Assembly: GCA_029465975.1 (NCBI GenBank)
Contig: CM055728.1
Span: forward strand, 794,181-858,180
Origin: Dallia pectoralis
Taxonomy: Eukaryota; Chordata; Actinopteri; Esociformes; Umbridae
Length of the DNA stretch: 64,000 bases
Reading direction: 5' to 3'
In this document: in pieces, positions 1 through 11,508 of the stretch
Layout of the letters: every line of letters begins with the position of its first letter
Position numbering within the stretch: the first letter of the stretch is position 1
Made by a program: the position numbers and the translations under genes
The notes under the pieces: model-generated
Database searches by the model: none
The model's input: the letters and a program-made list of their open reading frames with translations, nothing else
What the model was told of the DNA's origin: nothing

Positions 1-103
1 GGGTATGATACTGTGCTGGAGACACAGATGAGGGCATCAATACTGACTGCTTGGATTGATTTTTGTTCTGTCTTTCTCTCCTACTTTTTTACACACTCTC
101 TCT

Positions 104-2300
104 GCTGCTCCCTCTACACTCTGTTGCTCCCTCTACACTCTGTTGCTCCCTCTACACTCTATGTTGCTCCCTCTACACTCTCTGTTGCTCCCTCTACACT
201 CCCTGTTGCTCCCTCTACACTCTATGTTGCTCCCTCTACACTCCCTGTTGCTCCCTCTACACTCTATGTTGCTCCCTCTACACTCTGTCTGTTGCTCCCT
301 CTACACTCCCTGTTGCTCCCTCTACACTCCCTGTTGCTCCCTCTACACTCCCTGTTGCTCCCTCTACACTCTGCTGCTCCCTCTACACTCTGCTGCTCTC
401 TCTACACTCTATGTTGCTCCCTCTACACTCTATGTTGCTCCCTCTACACTCTGTTGCTCCCTCTACACTCTGTTGCTCCCTCTACACTCTGTTGCTCCCT
501 CTACACTCCCTGTTGCTCCCTCTACACTCTATGTTGCTCCCTCTACACTATGTTGCTCTCTCTACACTCTATGTTGCTCCCTCTACACCCCGTTGCTCCC
601 TCTACACTCTGCTGCTCCCTCTACACTCTGCTGCTCTCTCTACACTCTCTGTTGCTCCCTCTACACTTTGTTGCTCCCTCTATACTCTATGTTGCTCCCC
701 CTACACTCTGCTGCTCTCTCTACACTCTATGTTGCTCTCTCTACACCCTATGTTGCTCCCTCTACACTCCCTGTTGCTCCCTCTACACTCCCTGTTGCTC
801 CCTCTACACTCTGTTGCTCCCTCTACACTCTGTTGCTCCCTCTACACTCTGCTGCTCCCTCTACACTCTGCTGCTCTCTCTACACTCTATGTTGCTCTCT
901 CTACACTCTATGTTGCTCCCTCTACACACTCTGCTGCTCTCTCTACACTCTATGTTGCTCCCTCTACACTCTATGTTGCTCCCTCTACACTCTATGTTGC
1001 TCCCTCTACACTCTATGTTGCTCCCTCTACACTCTATGTTGCTCTCTCTACACTCTATGTTGCTCCCTCTACACTCTATGTTGCTCCCTCTACACTCTAT
1101 GTTGCTCCCTCTACACTCTGTTGCTCTCTCTACACTCTATGTTGCTCCCTCTACACTCTATGTTGCTCCCTCTACACTCTATGTTGCTCCCTCTACACTC
1201 TGTTGCTCCCTCTACACTCTGTTGCTCCCTCTACACTCTGTTGCTCCCTCTACACTCCCTGTTGCTCCCTCTACACTCTATGTTGCTCCCTCTGCACTAT
1301 GTTGCTCTCTCTACACTCTATGTTGCTCCCTCTACACCCCGTTGCTCCCTCTACACTCTGCTGCTCCCTCTACACTCTGCTGCTCTCTCTACACTCTCTG
1401 TTGCTCCCTCTACACTCTGTTGCTCCCTCTATACTCTATGTTGCTCCCCCTACACTCTGCTGCTCTCTCTACACTCTATGTTGCTCTCTCTACACTCTAT
1501 GTTGCTCCCTCTACACTCCCTGTTGCTCCCGTTACACTCCCTGTTGCTCCCTCTACACTCTGTTGCTCCCTCTACACTCTGTTGCTCCCTCTACACTCTG
1601 CTGCTCCCTCTACACTCTGCTGCTCTCTCTACACTCTATGTTGCTCTCTCTACACTCTATGTTGCTCCCTCTACACACTCTGCTGCTCTCTCTACACTCT
1701 ATGTTGCTCCCTCTACACTCTATGTTGCTCCCTCTACACTCTATGTTGCTCCCTCTACACTCTATGTTGCTCCCTCTACACTCTATGTTGCTCTCTCTAC
1801 ACTCTATGTTGCTCCCTCTACACTCTATGTTGCTCCCTCTACACTCTATGTTGCTCCCTCTACACTCCCTGTTGCTCCCTCTACACTCTATGTTGCTCCC
1901 TCTACACTCTGTTGCTCTCTCTACACTCTATGTTGCTCCCTCTACACTCTATGTTGCTCCCTCTACACTCTATGTTGCTCCCTCTACACTCTATGTTGCT
2001 CCCTCTACACTCTATGTTGCTCCCTCTACACTCCCTGTTGCTCCCTCTACACTCTATGTTGCTCCCTCTACACTCCCTGTTGCTCTCTCTACACTCTATG
2101 TTGCTCCCTCTACACTCTATGTTGCTCCCTCTTCACTCTGCTGCTCCCTCTACACTCTATGTTGCTCCCTCTACACTATGTTGCTCTCTCTACACTCTAT
2201 GTTGCTCCCTCTACACCCTGTTGCTCCCCTTACACTCTATGTTGCTCCCTCTACACCCTGTTGCTCCCCTTACACTCTATGTTGCTCCCTCTACACTCTG
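104..2300 (+). repeat. 19-21 bp pyrimidine-rich minisatellite upstream of exon 2
   Basis: Units are built on GTTGCTCCCTCTACACTC with optional TA or CC, so they are 19 or 21 bp long; there are about 105 copies. All three forward frames are stop-free, which produces spurious frames of 748-830 codons. A block near 560-960 recurs about 748 bp later, showing a higher-order duplication. The array ends about 30 bases before the exon 2 acceptor. Confidence 0.97.
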
Positions 2301-2331
2301 TCTCTTTGATTCTCTGTTATATTCTCCCCAG

Positions 2332-2692
2332 GGTCACAGAATGCCAGCAGCACCAGAGTCCATCTCTCTGGTGACACACCGGTCCTTTGGTCAGAAAACC
2401 CATCCCACTCGCAACCTGAAACCCACCCCCAGACCGGCACAATCTCCTGGCAGGCCGCAATCAATGCTGTTCGTAACGCCCAGGGTGACGCCCCCAAGAG
2501 CATGAGTGCACCCCCCTCTGTCCCTGGGGCCACGCCTGCACCTGTGGGCTCTCTTTCACAGAGGAAGAGACAGCAGTATGCCAAAAGCAAGAAGCAGAGC
2601 GGTTCCACCAGCAACCGTCCACCCAGGGCGCTGTTCTGTCTCACCCTCAACAACCCTGTCCGGAGAGCCTGTATCAGTCTGGTGGAGTGGAA
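2332..2692 (+). CDS. cacna1d: cacna1d-type L-type calcium channel alpha-1, exon 2 (N-terminal cytoplasmic region)
   Basis: This exon encodes most of the cytoplasmic N-terminus of a voltage-gated CaV1 pore subunit, up to the start of domain I. The frame is open throughout (codons on positions divisible by 3) and 361 bases long. It starts after a pyrimidine-rich acceptor (TTCTCCCCAG) with two bases of a split Gly codon. It ends in GAGTGGAA before donor GTATCC, leaving two bases of a Lys codon that exon 3 completes. Visible motifs are TRVHLSGDTP, SWQAAINAVRNAQ (2445-2483), VGSLSQRKRQQYAKSKKQ, RALFCLTLNNPVRRACIS and LVEWK. The SWQAAI..R motif is the calmodulin-binding NSCaTE element known from CaV1.2 and CaV1.3; Trp, Ile and Arg are kept. 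Wording of the SQRKRQQYAKSKKQ block and NNP(V/I)RRACIS fits CACNA1D better than CACNA1C or CACNA1F. Which teleost paralogue (a or b) cannot be told. Confidence 0.93.
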
Positions 2693-2894
2693 GTATCCTT
2701 ACTCATATCTAAATAGAGATATACAGGCCTGGCTGGCTTTACTTATCACAACCATGAAATCAAGATAAAGTAGTCCATGATAGAACGTTGGCAAATGCTA
2801 TTATAGTTAGCCTCCTCCCAAGCTACAATAGACAACAAATGAATTAACCCTAACCCTATTGTCTGGGTCTCTAAACCCAGTATGTGTTGTAGCC
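2693..2894 (+). other. start of intron 2, single-copy
   Basis: Sequence from the exon 2 donor to the 47-bp array. A short CCTAACCC motif near 2,845 is too short to be telomeric. Nothing else is visible. Confidence 0.8.
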
Positions 2895-4505
2895 ATGTTG
2901 TTTCTCTGTTATTGATCAGGCATTGACATACAGTATAGAATATGTTGTTTCTCTGTTATTGATCAGGCATTGACATACAGTATAGAATATGTTGTTTCTC
3001 TGTTATTGATCAGGCATTGGCATACAGTATAGAATATGTTGTTTCTCTGTTATTGATCAGGCATTGGCATACAGTATAGAATATGTTGTTTCTCCGTTAT
3101 TGATCAGGCATTGGCATACAGTATAGAATATGTTGTTTCTCTGTTATTGATCAGGCATTGACATACAGTATATAATATGTTGTTTCTCTGTCATTGATCA
3201 GGCATTGACATACAGTATATAATATGTTGTTTCTCTGTTATTGATCAGGCATTGACATACAGTATATAATATGTTGTTTCTCTGTCATTGATCAGGCATT
3301 GACATACAGTATATAATATGTTGTTTCTCCGTTATTGATCAGGCATTGACATACAGTATATAATATGTTGTTTCTCTGTTATTGATCAGGCATTGACATA
3401 CAGTATATAATATGTTGTTTCTCTGTTATTGATCAGGCATTGACATACAGTATATAATATGTTGTTTCTCTGTCATTGATCAGGCATTGACATACAGTAT
3501 ATAATATGTTGTTTCTCCGTTATTGATCAGGCATTGACATACAGTATATAATATGTTGTTTCTCTGTTATTGATCAGGCATTGACATACAGTATATAATA
3601 TGTTGTTTCTCTGTTATTGATCAGGCATTGACATACAGTATATAATATGTTGTTTCTCTGTCATTGATCAGGCATTGGCATACAGTATATAATATGTTGT
3701 TTCTCTGTTATTGATCAGGCATTGACATACAGTATATAATATGTTGTTTCTCTGTCATTGATCAGGCATTGGCATACAGTATATAATATGTTGTTTCTCC
3801 GTTATTGATCAGGCATTGACATACAGTATATAATATGTTGTTTCTCCGTTATTGATCAGGCATTGACATACAGTATATAATATGTTGTTTCTCTGTTATT
3901 GATCAGGCATTGACATACAGTATAGAATATGTTGTTTCTCCGTTATTGATCAGGCATTGACATACAGTATATAATATGTTGTTTCTCTGTTATTGATCAG
4001 GCATTGACATACAGTATAGAATATGTTGTTTCTCCGTTATTGATCAGGCATTGACATACAGTATATAATATGTTGTTTCTCTGTTATTGATCAGGCATTG
4101 ACATACAGTATATAATATGTTGTTTCTCTGTTATTGATCAGGCATTGACATACAGTATATAATATGTTGTTTCTCTGTCATTGATCAGGCATTGACATAC
4201 AGTATATAATATGTTGTTTCTCTGTTATTGATCAGGCATTGGCATACAGTATAGAATATGTTGTTTCTCTGTTATTGATCAGGCATTGACATACAGTATA
4301 TAATATGTTGTTTCTCTGTTATTGATCAGGCATTGACATACAGTATATAATATGTTGTTTCTCTGTTATTGATCAGGCATTGACATACAGTATATAATAT
4401 GTTGTTTCTCTGTTATTGATCAGGCATTGACATACAGTATAGAATATGTTGTTTCTCCGTTATTGATCAGGCATTGACATACAGTATATAATATGTTGTT
4501 TCTCT
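2895..4505 (+). repeat. 47-bp minisatellite filling cacna1d intron 2
   Basis: About 34 copies of a 47-bp unit (core GTTATTGATCAGGCATTG plus ACATACAGTATATAATATG). Variation is limited to a few positions (TATAGAAT or TATATAAT, GACATA or GGCATA, CTGTTA, CTGTCA or CCGTTA). The last unit decays at CTTTTACTGATCAGTCATTG just before the exon 3 acceptor. Confidence 0.97.
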
Positions 4506-4551
4506 TTTACTGATCAGTCATTGAACATCGTTCCTTAACTGTGTTTCCCAG

Positions 4552-4657
4552 ACCCTTCGATATCTTCATACTGCTCTCTATATTTGCCAACTGTGTCGCC
4601 TTAGCTGTTTATATTCCCTTTCCAGAAGATGACTCCAATTCCACCAATCACGACCTG
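4552..4657 (+). CDS. cacna1d: cacna1d-type L-type calcium channel alpha-1, exon 3 (domain I, segment S1)
   Basis: This is a 106-base exon between acceptor GTGTTTCCCAG and donor GTGAGTACC. Its first base completes the Lys codon split in exon 2. The following 35 codons read PFDIFILLSIFANCVALAVY, then IPFPEDDSNSTNHDL. This is the first transmembrane helix of domain I, followed by the acidic extracellular start of the S1-S2 loop with an NST glycosylation sequon. The PFDIF start and the NSTNH ending match the CACNA1D form; CACNA1C has PFE and NATN in these places. The exon begins about 50 bases after the end of the intron 2 minisatellite. The next exon, starting with the KVEY-type S2 region, was not seen anywhere downstream in the window. 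Confidence 0.93.
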
Positions 4658-5128
4658 GTGAGTACCTACTATGCTCTACTATAGCTGGCCTAAATGAAAT
4701 AATTTCATGGAATTCTGAGTTGACTATGCTATGAAAGAAGAGCACACACAAGCTAACGACACACTGTTGGTATCAGTAGGTCTGATGTTTGTCTGAACCT
4801 GTAGGTGGAGCCTGGTCTTCTCTGAGATTGGATGTTCCCTCTCATGGCCTCAATAGTTTCCTGTTGTTATCTGGGGGTGTATCGGGTTTCCTTTGTTGAC
4901 ACAAACAGTATGCAGCGCTAGTCTGTATCGGAGGTCACCTGTACTGTGTCCTGTCTATTAGTGGGGGAAGGTAACAAGAAAACCCTATTAGTTTAATATT
5001 ACATGTTGTTATTAGGCTGGTTTACAGTGTTTAATAATAATTTAATAATAATTTTATAATAATTTAATAAGACTAAACAACACAGAAATACTGCACTGGA
5101 AATTATTGTCCATACATACATAGAGTGG
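4658..5128 (+). other. start of the intron after exon 3, single-copy
   Basis: Begins with the exon 3 donor. AT-rich in 5,020-5,080. No coding sequence or RNA gene recognised. Confidence 0.75.
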
Positions 5129-5437
5129 ACACATGAATGAGTTTATTAGAGAGGTGTGGATATATGAATGAGTTTATTAGAGAGGTGTGGTTACATGAAT
5201 GAGTTTATTAGAGAGGTGTGGTTACATGAATGAGTTTATTAGAGAGGTGTGGTTACATGAATGAGTTTATTAGGGAGGTGTGGTTACATGAATGAGTTTA
5301 TTAGAGAGGTGTGGTTACGTGAATGAGTTTATTAGGGAGGTGTGGTTACATGAATGAGTTTATTAGAGAGGTGTGGTTACATGAATGAGTTTATTAGAGA
5401 GGTGTGGTTACATGAATGAGTTTAAGTAGAGAGGTGT
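5129..5437 (+). repeat. 31-bp minisatellite
   Basis: About 10 copies of a 31-bp unit with core ACATGAATGAGTTTATTAG and AGAGGTGTGGTT. The first and last copies are diverged. Confidence 0.95.
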
Positions 5438-5548
5438 AGAAAAAGATTTGAATTAAATGGCAGTTGACATACTGAATAGCTTATGTCTCATCGTTCATAG
5501 AGATTGGCACAGGAAAGGTTTTATGTTAGAGGTGGCTCTATATTAGTC

Positions 5549-7720
5549 ATTTAGATTAGATGCAACTTTATTGTCACTGGACAGTACAATACAACGAAAT
5601 GCAGTTTGCATCCAACCAGAAGTGCAAAAGAGCAGTGCAAAAAATATTTGGAGTCCAGTGTGAGAATGTACAATAGACATGGATAAGTAAATGTGCAGGT
5701 ATTCTGTACAGTGTGAGGATGTGCAATAGACATGGATAAGTAAATGTGCATGTATTCAGTACAGAGTGAGGATGTGCAATAGACATGGATAAGTAAATGT
5801 GCAGGTATTCAGTACAGTGTGAGGATGTGCAATAGACATGGATAAGTAAATGTGCAGGTATTCAGTACAGTGTGAGGATGTGCAATAGACATGGATAAGT
5901 AAATGTGCAGGTATTCAGTACAGTGTGAGGATGTGCAATAGACATGGATAAGTAAATGTGCAGGTATTCAGTACAGAGTGAGGATGTGCAATAGACATGG
6001 ATAAGTAAATGTGCAGGTATTCAGTTCAGTGTGAGGATGTGCAATAGACATGGATCAGTAAATGTGCAGGTATTCAGTACAGTGTGAGGATGTACAATTG
6101 ACATGGATCAGTAAATGTGCAGGTATTCAGTACAGTGTGAGGATGTGCAATAGACATGGATAAGTAAATGTGCAGGTATTCAGTACAGTGTGAGGATGTA
6201 CAATAGACATGGATAAGTAAATGTGCAGGTATTCAGTACAGAGTGAGGATGTGTAATTGACATGGATAAGTAAATGTGCAGGTATTCAGTACAGTGTGAG
6301 GATGTGCAATAGACATGGATAAGTAAATGTGCAGGTATTCAGTACAGTGTGAGGATGTACAATAGACATGGATAAGTAAATGTGCAGGTATTCAGTACAG
6401 AGTGAGGATGTGTAATTGACATGGATAAGTAAATGTGCAGGTATTCAGTACAGTGTGAGGATGTACAATTGACATGGATCAGTAAATGTGCAGGTATTCA
6501 GTACAGTGTGAGGATGTACAATTGACATGGATAAGTAAATGTGCAGGTATTCAGTACAGTGTGAGGATGTGCAATAGACATGGATAAGTAAATGTGCAGG
6601 TATTCAGTACAGTGTGAGGATGTGCAATAGACATGGATAAGTAAATGTGCAGGTATTCAGTACAGAGTGAGGATGTGCAATAGACATGGATAAGTAAATG
6701 TGCAGGTATTCAGTTCAGTGTGAGGATGTGCAATAGACATGGATAAGTAAATGTGCAGGTATTCAGTACAGAGTGAGGATGTGCAATAGACATGGATCAG
6801 TAAATGTGCAGGTATTCAGTACAGTGTGAGGATGTGCAATAGACATGGATAAGTAAATGTGCAGGTATTCAGTACAGAGTGAGGATGTGCAATAGACATG
6901 GATAAGTAAATGTGCAGGTATTCAGTACAGTGTGAGGATGTGCAATAGACATGGATCAGTAAATGTGCAGGTATTCAGTACAGTGTGAGGATGTACAATT
7001 GACATGGATCAGTAAATGTGCAGGTATTCAGTACAGTGTGAGGATGTGCAATAGACATGGATAAGTAAATGTGCAGGTATTCAGTACAGTGTGAGGATGT
7101 ACAATAGACATGGATAAGTAAATGTGCAGGTATTCAGTACAGAGTGAGGATGTGTAATTGACATGGATAAGTAAATGTGCAGGTATTCAGTACAGTGTGA
7201 GGATGTGCAATAGACATGGATAAGTAAATGTGCAGGTATTCAGTACAGTGTGAGGATGTACAATAGACATGGATAAGTAAATGTGCAGGTATTCAGTACA
7301 GAGTGAGGATGTGTAATTGACATGGATAAGTAAATGTGCAGGTATTCAGTACAGTGTGAGGATGTACAATTGACATGGATCAGTAAATGTGCAGGTATTC
7401 AGTACAGTGTGAGGATGTACAATTGACATGGATAAGTAAATGTGCAGGTATTCAGTACAGTGTGAGGATGTGCAATAGACATGGATACGTAAATGTGCTG
7501 GTATTCAGTACAGAGTGAGGATGTGCAATAGACATGGACAAGCAAATGTGCAGAGGGCAACACCAGTGGAGAACATCTGTACAAGTGGTAAACAGAGAGT
7601 ACAACCGATAAGCATTGTACACAAGGCAGATATGATAAATCGGCTAGCAGTGTGCAGGGCCAGAGGTAGCAAGAGAAGTACCACAGGATGAATACATACA
7701 TAGAAGCAATTCAATGTGAT
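5549..7720. mobile_element. interspersed element expanded internally by a 53-bp array
   Basis: The left flank (from about 5,549, AGATGCAACTTTATTGTCAC, then CAACGAAATGCAGTTTGCAT, then AGAAGTGCAAA) resembles a short interspersed element common in teleosts. The right flank (7,545-7,720, AAATGTGCAGAGGGCAACAC and GTGCAGGGCCAGAGG) looks like its other end. Class is not certain; no target-site duplication was identified. The middle is the 53-bp array listed separately. Confidence 0.5.
5658..7545 (+). repeat. 53-bp minisatellite
   Basis: About 35 copies of a 53-bp unit containing GTGAGGATGTGCAATAGAC, ATGGATAAGTAAATGTGCAG and GTATTCAGTACA. Variants such as ACAATTGAC, GATCAG and CAGAGTG recur in the same order in two blocks (near 6,090-6,560 and 6,980-7,450), suggesting a block duplication. 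Confidence 0.96.
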
Positions 7721-8145
7721 AGGAAAATGATGATAAAATAATAAATACATGCATTTTATCTCCTATGCATCAGATTAAAAACAAGTGAAAACATCAAATG
7801 GGCAATTCAAATTAATTGAAAATGAAAATACATGCATTTTATAACAACCTGTAATGCTGAAGTGACGACATATGCAACCTAGGGCTCCCCTGTGGGAGAA
7901 CGTTGGGTAGAGCCATGTACAAAAAAACCTGTTGAAACATTCCAGGTCTCTGATCAGTAGGTCTCTAGAACCTAACCAGGAAGTTCTTAATACCTCCCGG
8001 ACTTTCAGAGCTCTCAGGTCTCCCAGGACCTGGCCTGGAAGTTTTCCAATGGCATGCATGTATCTAAAAATCAACGTAACAAATAAGAAAAATAGATGTT
8101 CGTTATCTCTTGATAATCTGTACTTCATCTATATACTTGACCTTC
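7721..8145 (+). other. single-copy intergenic or intronic sequence
   Basis: AT-rich, with a short duplicated phrase (ACATGCATTTTAT at 7,747 and 7,829). No gene, exon or structured RNA recognised. Confidence 0.6.
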
Positions 8146-8604
8146 TGTCACGGAAACCGTGATCTTCCTTCCTTGATCACATCTGCAGTGCCTATGCTGT
8201 TACTCATGTACCCTCACAGATGATGCACTGCTTACTGAATACATCTCATGTACTTCTACAGCGGATGTACATTAATTAGATAATCAGGTGTCAGCTGTAA
8301 TCGATATGTTACCTCGTCACCTCAGGACTTTAAATGGCCCCACAAACGGGCCCAGCTTCCGGCAGGGCAGGCGTAGGGGGAAGTTCTGAGTCGAGAGCCA
8401 GACCCGATCCCCCAAGGCATAGACTGGCGTATCACTACGGTTGATACGGTTGATCTGAGGTTGTCCACCGCTGTTGTCTCCATCTCGGGCTGGCTCTGCT
8501 AGTTGGGCCAGGTCCGGCTTGTACTCTAAGACACACTGAAATGGTGACATATTAATAGTGGAGTGGCAGAGTAAATTGTAGGCAAACTCTGCACAGAGTA
8601 AGAA
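8146..8604 (-). mobile_element. Ty3/gypsy retrotransposon remnant (integrase C-terminus, possible LTR end)
   Basis: On the minus strand 8,604-8,317 encodes an integrase tail: FAYNLLCHSTINMSPFQCVL, then GDRVWLSTQNFPLRLPCRKL, then GPFVGPFKVLR. These are the (E)FAYN, SPFQ and VWLST...RKL..(R)FxGPF blocks of vertebrate Ty3/gypsy (chromovirus-type) polyproteins. The frame stops soon after, and reverse transcriptase and RNase H are absent. Next to it, 8,146-8,293 starts TGTCACGG and ends GGTGTCA, which could be a shortened LTR; that part is a guess. The fragment is a dead remnant. Confidence 0.75.
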
Positions 8605-8654
8605 CACCACCACTACCCCAGCCGGTCCTGGCAGTACGACCTCAGAAACGTCAT

Positions 8655-8730
8655 ACAAGGCGGTACACACGAGGCGGTACACACGAGGCGGTACATACGA
8701 GGCGGTACATACGAGGCGGTACATACGAGG
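8655..8730 (+). repeat. 14-bp minisatellite
   Basis: Five copies of GAGGCGGTACATAC or GAGGCGGTACACAC, abutting the integrase remnant on its upstream side. Confidence 0.9.
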
Positions 8731-9404
8731 CCCTTTGGACCATTGGAGAGCCTGACCGGAGAGACCGGAGACATGGGCAGCTACCTTCTTTCTCTTGGAA
8801 GGCGCTGGGTTCAGAGAGCTGAAGTACAGCTCTAGTTGGAGAATAAAACCCTGTCATACTCCCTCGGGAGGGAGAGCTGGTGGTGGAAACTCCAGTAGGG
8901 GTACCGCTGCTAGAATGATGAACTGGGGGTGGCACTAGAAAGCCAGTGACGACGAATGCCAAAGCCTTCTAGTAGATGGCGGTAGCATGGCTTCAGAGGG
9001 AGAAGTGACAATGGGAAACACACACAACCCTGCCATTGTATGTGGCATGCTCTTACACAGTAGAATACATGGTCACTATTTGACATCATTTACCCCTTCT
9101 TGTCTTGTGTAGTATCAGTTTCCCTTCTTGTTGTCTATATGCTATTGTCTATTGTCCCTATTTATCCATAATGGGTATTAGTCAGGTACGCTGTCATAAT
9201 TAAGATTCTAAAATCCTGCTTCATGTTATTATTATACAAAAAACATACATATTAATATCTAGGATGTGATTCTTATTAGGTCTTGACGAAATGAAAATTA
9301 AACCTGTCATGGGTGAGCTGTGTTGTCACAGGGTGTTTAGGGGAGAGCACTTCTGTGTATCAGGTTGATTAGGAGGACAGCTGCTTTGGTTTTACCACCG
9401 CATT
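8731..9404 (+). other. unrecognised single-copy sequence
   Basis: 8,731-8,960 is GC-richer than its surroundings and may be retroelement-derived, but I cannot name it. 8,960-9,404 is AT-rich. Nothing else is visible. Confidence 0.4.
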
Positions 9405-9577
9405 GGTTAGTTAATCAGTGGGCTATTTAATGTCCCTGGTTAGGTTCACTGGTGTTTGTTATTAATATAATGTTACATAGGTTAGTTAATCAGTGGGCTA
9501 TTTAATGTCCCTGGTTAGGTTCACTGGTGTTTGTTATTAATATAATGTTACATAGGTTAGTTAATCAGTGGGCTATT
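9405..9577 (+). repeat. 75-bp minisatellite, left end, cut by gap
   Basis: A little over two copies of the 75-bp unit (TTAGTTAATCAGTGGGCTAT, CCCTGGTTAGGTTCACTG, TTGTTATTAATATAATG). The same unit forms the 27,010-28,815 array. Confidence 0.95.
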
Positions 9578-10077
9578 NNNNNNNNNNNNNNNNNNNNNNN
9601 NNNNNNNNNNNNNNNNNNNNNNNNNNNNNNNNNNNNNNNNNNNNNNNNNNNNNNNNNNNNNNNNNNNNNNNNNNNNNNNNNNNNNNNNNNNNNNNNNNNN
9701 NNNNNNNNNNNNNNNNNNNNNNNNNNNNNNNNNNNNNNNNNNNNNNNNNNNNNNNNNNNNNNNNNNNNNNNNNNNNNNNNNNNNNNNNNNNNNNNNNNNN
9801 NNNNNNNNNNNNNNNNNNNNNNNNNNNNNNNNNNNNNNNNNNNNNNNNNNNNNNNNNNNNNNNNNNNNNNNNNNNNNNNNNNNNNNNNNNNNNNNNNNNN
9901 NNNNNNNNNNNNNNNNNNNNNNNNNNNNNNNNNNNNNNNNNNNNNNNNNNNNNNNNNNNNNNNNNNNNNNNNNNNNNNNNNNNNNNNNNNNNNNNNNNNN
10001 NNNNNNNNNNNNNNNNNNNNNNNNNNNNNNNNNNNNNNNNNNNNNNNNNNNNNNNNNNNNNNNNNNNNNNNNNNNNN
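9578..10077. other. scaffold gap of exactly 500 N
   Basis: Fixed-length run of N. The left edge lies inside the 75-bp ATAGGTTAGTTAATCAGTG array, and the right edge is unrelated single-copy sequence. Confidence 0.99.
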
Positions 10078-11334
10078 GCATACGTAGATTTTTCTTTGAA
10101 TGTTGTTCATTATAAGTCAATTAGGTTTGTAGACTTCTGACATCCACTGTTTTTTTCTGACCGATCCTTCATTTCTTTTCATAGGAAACCCGGCATGTAC
10201 CTTGTATGATTTAACACAAGGTGTCACTGTTGCAACATCATTTGATGACAACTGCAATCCACATGTTAACACAATTAACTTAAGACAACATCCACCTATA
10301 GGGAAAGTATTTAATACAAGGTTTATCATTGTTCCTCAAATAGTAAATATGTTTTGCCAATGCATGGCTACCAGTTCTGAATGGTGGCCGACATTTATTA
10401 GTAATTAGTGAATTGGCATCCTAACAAATCCACCTCGAAAGATATAAATGTGCATTGAAATTAATTATTTATAGAAGTATAGCCGCCAGGTAGTTAGCTG
10501 TTAGGAAATCAAATCTTTTGTTTTAGTTCCGTGAATGATAAGGACAAATCAGGGATTATCTCAAACAGTTATCCAGCTACTGACTGGTAGTCCCTTGGCT
10601 AATCCAATGACCAGTAGCCTCTAACACAACCAGGGTTCATTTACTGTATGTATGTGGTCACTGAACAGCGTCATGTGGCCCTAACCCAGATGATATGGCG
10701 TTTACTCGGGGTTAGAAACAACGGGTAAGTCATGACCATTCATATTATTTGCCCTTGACTAATGACTTTTGGGTGATACATTGAAGAAAAATCTCACGGT
10801 CAAAATGCTGCAAACAACGAAACGTAGCATCACTCGGTGCTATTTAAATGATACCCTTATTTTACCATGGTTATTGAAACCGTTTTGAAACATGTGTTCT
10901 AACATCACTTGATAAGGTTCTGTGCAGCACCTGGTTGTGGCAACGTGTGTGTTCGTGGGAAACGGTGAGAAAGTGTTTGGGGCAGATCCCTTTATAGCAG
11001 TTCCGCTATTTCAGGTTTAATTTAATGTTTAACATTTATGTATCTATTTTAATGTTTAACATTTATGTATTTATAAACTGTGTGTCTCCAGTTTCCAACT
11101 GTCACCATGAACTTTGAATAAAATAGATGCAGAATCTTTCACATAATCCACATAGGCTACGTTTTTGATCGAAACAATGAATATATATTTTAATTCCTCT
11201 TTCTCTTTGCATGGATTGAAACCAAAAAGTTAAACAGAAAACTATTATAATTACTGTTATGTGTCTTATGTAACAAGCCCACAATGGTACGTTCAGTCAT
11301 TGCAGCAAATTAACAGGGCTTGAGGTTTCTTCAT
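10078..11334 (+). other. single-copy AT-rich sequence
   Basis: No coding exon, RNA gene or transposon recognised. There is a small direct duplication of TTTAATGTTTAACATTTATG at about 11,018 and 11,050. Confidence 0.5.
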
Positions 11335-11508
11335 GTGACAGCAAATGATGTGATCAAATGAGGTGATCAAATGATTAGATCAACGAGGTGATCAAATGAT
11401 AGAGATCAAATGAGGTGATCAAATGAGATGATCAAATGAGGTGATCAAATGAGGTGATCAAGGAGGTGATCAAATGAGGTGATCAGATGATGTGATCAAA
11501 TGCTGTGA
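11335..11508 (-). repeat. 13-bp GATCA minisatellite (short block)
   Basis: About 13 units of GATCAAATGAGGT. It is the complement of the 17,940-18,855 array and joins directly to the minisatellite at 11,509. Confidence 0.95.

Noticed and set aside
13..2505. Open frames of 748-830 codons over the first array
   Set aside because: They are stop-free readings of a 19-21 bp pyrimidine-rich minisatellite in three overlapping frames. The last part runs through exon 2 in the wrong frame.
2840..2860. Telomere-like CCCTAACCC motif (also near 12,748 and 21,989)
   Set aside because: Only about two units, no longer TTAGGG run, and located within ordinary intron sequence.
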